A stretch of 24,668 nucleotides of DNA, taken from the NCBI GenBank assembly GCA_005223375.1, contig RXOD01004291.1, positions 1-24,668 on the forward strand, read 5' to 3'. Under the pieces are notes generated by a model that had not been told where the DNA came from, did no database searches, and saw only the letters and a program-made list of their open reading frames with translations. Both the position numbers and the translations under genes were made by a program. The stretch's first letter is position 1. Each line of letters opens with the position of its first letter. Source of the stretch: Amoebophrya sp. AT5.2. Taxonomy: Eukaryota; Sar; Dinophyceae; Syndiniales; Amoebophryaceae. Positions 19,801 through 24,668 of the stretch are shown here, in pieces.

Positions 19801-21319
19801 CCTTCTCCCGCGCGGTCTCCTATTATTTCTTCCGCGTCGCCCCAAGACTCCTCGTCGCTGCCGGAGAGATTTTCCTGATCGTGATCCCCAATCGCCTCTA
19901 GCTCCTCCCAGTCGCAGAGGTCCGCGTACAGGCTTGGCTCCAGGAAGCTGTACTTTTGAAGTGCAGAAGGCCTCCCGGGTGGCACGCTGGCGGACGATGC
20001 GGTCACCTCCGCTTCGGATTCCGACGGAGGGACCGGCGGCCTGCTGCGGTCGTCTGCAGTTGCTGTTCTCCCGCCCGCAAGCCCCTCGTCCTCTTGTAGC
20101 ATCTTCGGGCCCAAGAGAGAGGAGGACACCGGCTCCACCACACCCAACTTAACCTCCTGCGACGCGGCAATTCCGTGCACATCCCGAAAAATCCGCTCGA
20201 TCTCCTGCACGGCCCGCGCCGCACGCATCCTCGCCTTCGGTGCCTCGACCAAGAGCTTCTCTTCGAGCAAAGTCTTGACGTTCGCTATCTCGTAATTGAG
20301 GTCGGGCGGAAGCGGCTGCCAATCGGCCTTAGAGATCTTCAAGGCGAGGGCGGCGAGGTTGTTGCCCGTGAAAGGCCGCAAGGGAAAGGCGACGGACTCG
20401 TACAAACACACGCCGAAACTCCAAACGTCAGACGCGGGGCCGTACTCCTCGCCGTTCACCAACTCCGGCGCGAAGTAATGCGGTGTTCCGATCACCGTCT
20501 TGGCGCGCACGGTTGTCTTGTCCCTCGCGTTGGAACGTACTGTCCCGCCGCCGTACTGCCCGCTGTGAACGCTGTTCGTTGCGCCGGTACGCGCTGAAGC
20601 GGCAGCACTATCGCCTGGTGAGAAATGGTCTGATGTTGATGCTTGACACACGAGGAGATAAGCAGAAACTTGAATTTATATACAGGCATGGCAGTATTCG
20701 TGCCCAGACACAATAAATCGTGCTTTCAGTTTTGGAAACTGACACAGATCGAAAGACAATGGCGATGGCGATGGCATCTCGATGTAACCTAACTTCTACC
20801 CACGAAGCACACGCCGAAGTCGGCCAGCTTTGCGCGTCCTCCTCCGAACAGCAGGATGTTTGCCGGCTTGAGGTCTCGGTGCAGAATCTTTTTCGCGTGG
20901 CAGTACGCCAGCGCGGAGAGTATCTGCCCGCCCCAGCCGAGTGCTTTCTTCTCACCGCAGCGCCCGTTCTTCTCGCAGTGCTGATGCAGGTCGCCGCACG
21001 GGGCGAACTCCAAGACGATCTGCAGGACGTCTTTCTCGCCGAACAGCACATCAAAACATTCGATGATGTTCGGGTGCCTGCTCAATTTCTGCAGCAGCTT
21101 CGCCTCCTTCAAGGCGCGCTTCCGCAGCTGCCGCGAGAGGCCCGAAAGGTCGACGAGCTTCACTGCGACCAGGGCGGGCTGGAAGGCGAGATTTTGATCA
21201 GGTTGAGAGGAGGCGTCCGATGGGAGGCTCGCAGCGTTGCTGAACTGGTCGCCAGGTTCCGTGAGGCACAGCCGCACCTGCCCGAAGGCACCACGCCCGA
21301 GGTGGCGAACAGTCTTCAT
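16803..21319 (-). CDS. NEK/NIMA-like serine/threonine protein kinase with long disordered tail
   Basis: Two exons, 21319-20800 and about 20614-16803, give about 1,443 residues. The kinase domain starts at the N-terminus: glycine loop GRGAFGQV (residues 8-15), VAVK lysine 54, helix-C glutamate 72, catalytic HRDLKPAN (147-154), DFG (167-169), and GTPHYFAPEL then SDVWSFGVCLYE in the second exon. All catalytic residues are present, so an active RD kinase is expected. Resemblance to NEK kinases rests on the GDL motif after the hinge, HRDLKPANILL and the GTPxYxxPE segment; CAMK-like or other families cannot be excluded. After about residue 325 the protein is Ser-, Asp- and Glu-rich with poly-Ser and TP-motif repeats and no recognisable domain. 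NEKs usually act in cell cycle or cilia; the role here is inferred only. The start at 21319 is chosen because the kinase fold begins there; the frame is open to 21457. Confidence 0.85.
18961..19075 (-). repeat. TP-rich degenerate repeats in the kinase tail
   Basis: Short units of the form G-S/A-T-P-R/A with LS between them (GSTPRLS, GATPRLS, GSTPATPR) recur five times within about 40 residues. They lie next to a poly-Ser run and basic residues. Such SP/TP sites are typical targets of proline-directed kinases; that use is inference. Confidence 0.6.
20615..20799 (-). other. Intron 1 of the kinase gene (about 185 bp, GT-AG, phase 1; acceptor uncertain)
   Basis: The donor is GTGG|GTAGAA just after DFGVCFV. 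In-phase acceptors are CAAG at 20642, ATCAG at 20630, TTTCTCACCAG at 20615, CTTCAG further down and GGGACAG at 20540. I prefer 20615 because it has the best pyrimidine tract and a following G, as in most introns of this window. Confidence 0.55.
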
Positions 21320-21353
21320 CTTCAAAAAAAACAAACTCTTCAAAAAAACACAC
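21320..21353 (-). promoter_or_regulatory. Duplicated T-run ending in AG directly before the kinase ATG
   Basis: On the gene strand a T7 tract followed by GAAGA is repeated as a T8 tract followed by GAAG, and the start codon follows at once. A pyrimidine tract with terminal AG fits a cis or trans splice acceptor. If it is a cis acceptor, the kinase may have a further 5' exon. Confidence 0.4.
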
Positions 21354-21999
21354 GTGCGGTGAGCGACACGACTTGATGACTTCGTGCTGTTTCTATGTTT
21401 GTAATTGATGTTCTTGTCACCAGAACCACCAGGAGCCCAATTGTTTTTGGTTAACATGTCAGTTGTTGGACTATCACAAGGGCTCGATGACGGATGATAC
21501 CGTTGTCCCTCGCATTCAGTCTCTCTCGCGGCGGCGGCTTGGCCCGGAAACTACGACTTGGCAGCGAAAACTGTTCCCAGTTTCTCGCCGAGCACTCGCA
21601 CTGGAAATCTCTCTTGCGATCGCGAATGCTTGACCTTGGCACACCTCCTGAACAAAGCGAAACCTCTACTTAGTCTACTTGTCGACAGAACACAAAAATG
21701 CTGAGCAGCGGCAGTCGCAGTGCCGCGAACCGCTAGTGCTTTCGGTTTCGCCATTCCCAGCGACAGCCGGATATAGCAAATGATTGCAGCATACGTCTAC
21801 AGAGAAAGCAAAGCTGTGATCTCCCAGTCGTAATTCGAGGGGTCGATCATGATGAAGTCTGTCTCAGTCTCTTTCTTATATCAATTCAATGCCACCGCAG
21901 CTCGTGCTCAATGCCGAATCTTGATTCTGTATTTATGACGATCTCAAATTTGTTCAGCCTTCGGTTTCTACTTCATAGCTTCAGTGCCAGTGCGGCCTG
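21354..21999. other. Intergenic region between gene E stop and the kinase start
   Basis: About 650 bp holding the 3' UTR of gene E and the kinase promoter. A minus-strand open frame at 21551-21754 begins with ATG and is basic, but it lacks any link to the kinase frame. The left part is AT-richer. I see no RNA gene. Confidence 0.5.
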
Positions 22000-24668
22000 C
22001 TAGAGCGTGGAGCTGTCGGAGTCGGAAGTTAGGTGTTCTGTGTTGCCCGTTTCCATTTGCGCCCGCGCAATCTGCTTCTCCAGTTTATTGATGCCGAATT
22101 CCAGAGTTTTTTGGGGTTGGACACCGGTGGACCTGTCCGCAGCCACGGTGGCGGAACTCGCGCTTCCCTTCTGTAACACTCTCGTTTGCTCCTGTCGTAC
22201 CCGGGCCCCGAACTGCACAACCTGCTTCCCTTTTGCCCCGTCTCTGTCAGCAGATCCTTCGCGAACCGCTCTACTCATGATATTTGAACCCAGAAGCCCC
22301 TTTCCACTTAGTCTACTCGACGCAAAGGAAGTTCCCGCGCCTTTCGGAGTCGGTACGAACCTGCTCAGACCTCCGCTTTTCTTCGCCGCAGCGGCTTGAG
22401 CCGCGGCCGCCAGAGAGCCACGATTGGCAAATCCTACACCGGAGGCGGAGACCGACGCCCCCACGCTCTTCTTGAAGTTAAGCTTCTCCTCCTCCCGTTC
22501 CTCCTTCCGTTTTTCTTCCTTCGCCTGTCTTTCCGCCTCCTTCTTCTTCGCCTCTTGTTTCTGCTCCTCGAGTTTTCTGCGCCGCTCCTCTCGCTCCGTG
22601 CGCTTCTGTTCCTCGGGGTCCTGAGGCGGTGGCTCCCTCGGCGTAACTAACTCGTTCTCCGAGGGGGCTCTTCGTGCTGCTGCTTTCCTGCGCAGTCGCT
22701 CCTTTCGCTTTCGCTCAACTTCTTCCTCCAAGTGCTTTTTAGCCTCTTCTTCGGTCATTTCCAAATGCGGAGCGCTGCCTTCATCTGGCGAAAGCCCCGC
22801 TGCCCCCGCCGCGCTGGGCCTCTGCTCGTCGTTATCCTCGACAACGCTCTTTGCCTTCGTTGTGTTCGACTCCTGCTCCCCTGTCGCGCTGGCGGCGCTT
22901 TTGCTCATGATGCTTTCTTGCGGAATCTCGGTCGCAGCGTCGTCCGCCCCCGGCCCCGCAGTACTTCCACCTGCTGCTGTCCGCGATTTACGTTTCGAAA
23001 CGCGCGCCTTCATCTCTTCTGCGGCGGCCCGCGCCTGCTCCACCAAGGAGGGTACGCCGGACTGTTCGCCCGCATCTTCGTCATCGCTGCTGCGGCCCTC
23101 TCCACCCGCCTGCTCAACTCCACCTGCGTCGGACTTTCGATTTTCTGTCAAAGCCGCGTCGTCGTACGGTGTATGATCCTCTTCGCCCAGTTCGTCCGTG
23201 ATCCACTTCAGCTCTTCCTCTACGCTCGCCCATCGACTTGCCATCGCCGGTGGCTTCAACGGGTGCAGTACCCGCAGACCCTCCGGCTCATTCACGTGTT
23301 GCATCAACAGATCCATTTCGGAGAAGTACAATTCCCCCTTCGCGCCCCCCTCTTTCGACCGTTTCACTCTTCGGTCCCGCAGTTCCTTGCTATTTCCGCG
23401 CGCCCGCTCGAACGTCTCGTCAACGGCGTGCTCCTTTTTCGCCAATTGGTCGTACAGGTCGGTGACGTAGTCCCGGTTCGTCTTGTAGACGGGCAACGCC
23501 GGCGAGACGGTGGCCCCGATGCTCTCCCTGAGTAGGTCGGCGTCGGTCGAGCTCCACCCGGGACTGAGCTCGAACGATAGGTCCGTCGCGGGCCGGAAGT
23601 TGCCGACGTATTTGCGTAGGTCGGCGAAATTGATCGCCTTACTTGCGGCCAAGACGCGCTCTTCGTGCCCAAGCTCGGCTTCGTGCCTCGCCGCCGAGGT
23701 ATCTTCCTGAGACCTCCACCACCACTCCGACGAGCGGCTATCTTTTTCCTTGCTCTGCATCTTGACGTCCATTTCCCGGTCTCCCGATGTGTCCCGGTCT
23801 GTGCCGCCGTAGGTGCGCGGCCCAGGCGCCTGCCATTCTTGGATGGAGAACTGCCGGAAAAGGGTACGCCCCTTGGCCTCGATCTGGCGCGAGAGCTCCT
23901 TTTCTTCGGAAAGAGGCAGGCCCGAGACGAGTGCGGCATCTAAGCCGGTAGCCGGCGGCCTTCGCGACGCGGGACGCCGGTTCCACGATTCTGTGATTTT
24001 TTTTTTATTACCCAATTGTTGTCCGCATGTCATCGCTTCCACCTTGGGAAGATTCATTTGTTGGTACAATAAAAGCAAATGGACATGGAGGCGGTGCAGC
24101 TGACCAAGCATCCTTTCATGTATAGTAAAGAGGATCACGATCACCTTCATCGTGGACAATTGCAATTATCGGAAAAAGAGATCCAATGCGTATGCGGTAC
24201 TGTAGTGCTGCATCTTCTCCGCGTAGAGTTCGTGATTCATCAAAGGGCGGCGGAACGGCGTCCGATCGACTTGTCGCTCCTCCTCTGCCAGCGACGTACG
24301 TACTGGTGATTTTGACCTCCTCGCCAGTTGTATTGCTTGGCGCACCTTTCGCGCTTTCTCTTTTTCCTTCTGCGCTGCACTCCGCGGCCTATCCTCCGCG
24401 CGCGCGTCCACCACGTCCAGCCCCAGTCTCTCCGAGTTTCTTTCGAAAAGAGTCGGTTGCAAAGACGACTCATCCACAACTTTCTCCATGTTTACATCGT
24501 CGACGAGCCGGGCTTTCACTTCGCGCACTTGCTGGTCAGCGTCCCTCACTTTCTCCTCCGTCTGCGTGAGCAGTTGCAGCAGCTCTTCGGCGCCCAACAG
24601 TCGCGACGGCGCATCGATTTTTCCACTCCAAAGTTCTGGTTTAGTAGCAGGTTTTGCGGAACAATGCC
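22000..24668 (-). CDS. Unrecognised charged, helix-rich protein (5' partial)
   Basis: Two exons are seen: from the window edge to 24201, and 23990-22000, ending at a TAG. The upstream exon has no ATG in frame before the edge, so the start lies outside. The visible protein is about 820 residues. It opens with a helical Glu/Lys/Gln-rich region, then a moderately conserved-looking part (AINFADLRKYVGNF and LPVYKTNRDYVTDLYDQL) that may be a folded or motif-bearing segment. Next come an acidic/Ser stretch, a long alternating Glu/Lys/Arg helix (bases about 22470-22765) and a basic tail with SRFVPTPKGAGTSF. There is no signal peptide or membrane segment in the visible part. I do not recognise the family; a cytoskeletal or centrosomal role would be guesswork. 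Confidence 0.7.
22470..22765 (-). other. Long charged single alpha-helix or coiled coil in gene E
   Basis: About 95 residues are dominated by Glu, Lys, Arg, Gln and Ala with patterns such as EEEVERKRKERLRRK and EEQKQEAKKKEAERQ. A break around PREPPPQDP divides it into two helices. Hydrophobic heptad positions are sparse, so a single stable alpha-helix is as likely as a coiled coil. Confidence 0.65.
23991..24200 (-). other. Intron of gene E (210 bp, GT-AG, phase 1)
   Basis: The donor is CTACA|GTACCG and the acceptor ATCACAG|AATCG. The join reads EKMQHYK-SWNRRPASRR. It is the only phase-1 acceptor near the start of the downstream open frame. The acceptor is preceded by a run of ten A instead of pyrimidines, which lowers confidence. 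Confidence 0.55.

Noticed and set aside
20759..20776. Short ATGGCG-type hexamer repeat
   Set aside because: Fewer than three copies inside an intron; too short to mean anything.
21551..21754. 67-codon minus-strand frame with ATG and a basic, presequence-like start
   Set aside because: It has no splice link in phase to the kinase that I could find and no homology signal; it may be leader sequence.
22391..22402. Eight-base match to the end of the dinoflagellate spliced leader (GGCTCAAG on the gene strand)
   Set aside because: It is inside an Ala-rich coding stretch of gene E and only the last eight bases match. Chance is the simpler explanation.

Overview
This is a nuclear segment from a GC-rich protist. 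The genes have short spliceosomal introns (about 110-210 bp), long single-exon stretches and large low-complexity inserts. The proteins are purely eukaryotic: a ferlin, a NIMA/NEK-like kinase, a folate-receptor-like surface protein and a PA14/filamin/fibronectin adhesin. There is no bacterial operon structure. Six of the nine introns I placed have a G (in fact GT) as the first exon base after the acceptor AG, and one appears to use a GC donor. These splice traits, the gene set and the one-sided gene orientation suggest an alveolate (chromerid, perkinsid, syndinian or dinoflagellate-like), but this is inference and no marker gene settles it.

All five genes lie on the minus strand, head to tail, so transcription runs from the right end to the left. 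Right to left they are: (E) 22000 to beyond 24668, a charged, helix-rich protein I do not recognise, 5' end off the window; (D) 16803-21319, a NEK-like Ser/Thr kinase with a roughly 1,100-residue disordered tail; (C) 9179-16055, a ferlin of about 2,250 residues with a C-terminal membrane anchor; (B) 6928-8676, a type I membrane protein with a folate-receptor-type cysteine-rich ectodomain; (A) from beyond position 1 to 5700, a secreted or surface modular protein with FN3, PA14 and filamin-like repeats, 3' end off the window. Gaps between genes are about 0.5-1.2 kb and hold no convincing gene or RNA.

Exon joins were worked out by hand from reading-frame phase, splice dinucleotides and continuity of domain motifs. 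The joins in A, C and the second intron of B are well supported; the first intron of B and those of D and E are less certain. A and B are predicted to enter the secretory pathway, and ferlins act in membrane fusion, so a surface or exocytosis theme is possible. Neighbours in a eukaryotic genome need not share a pathway, so this is only a suggestion.
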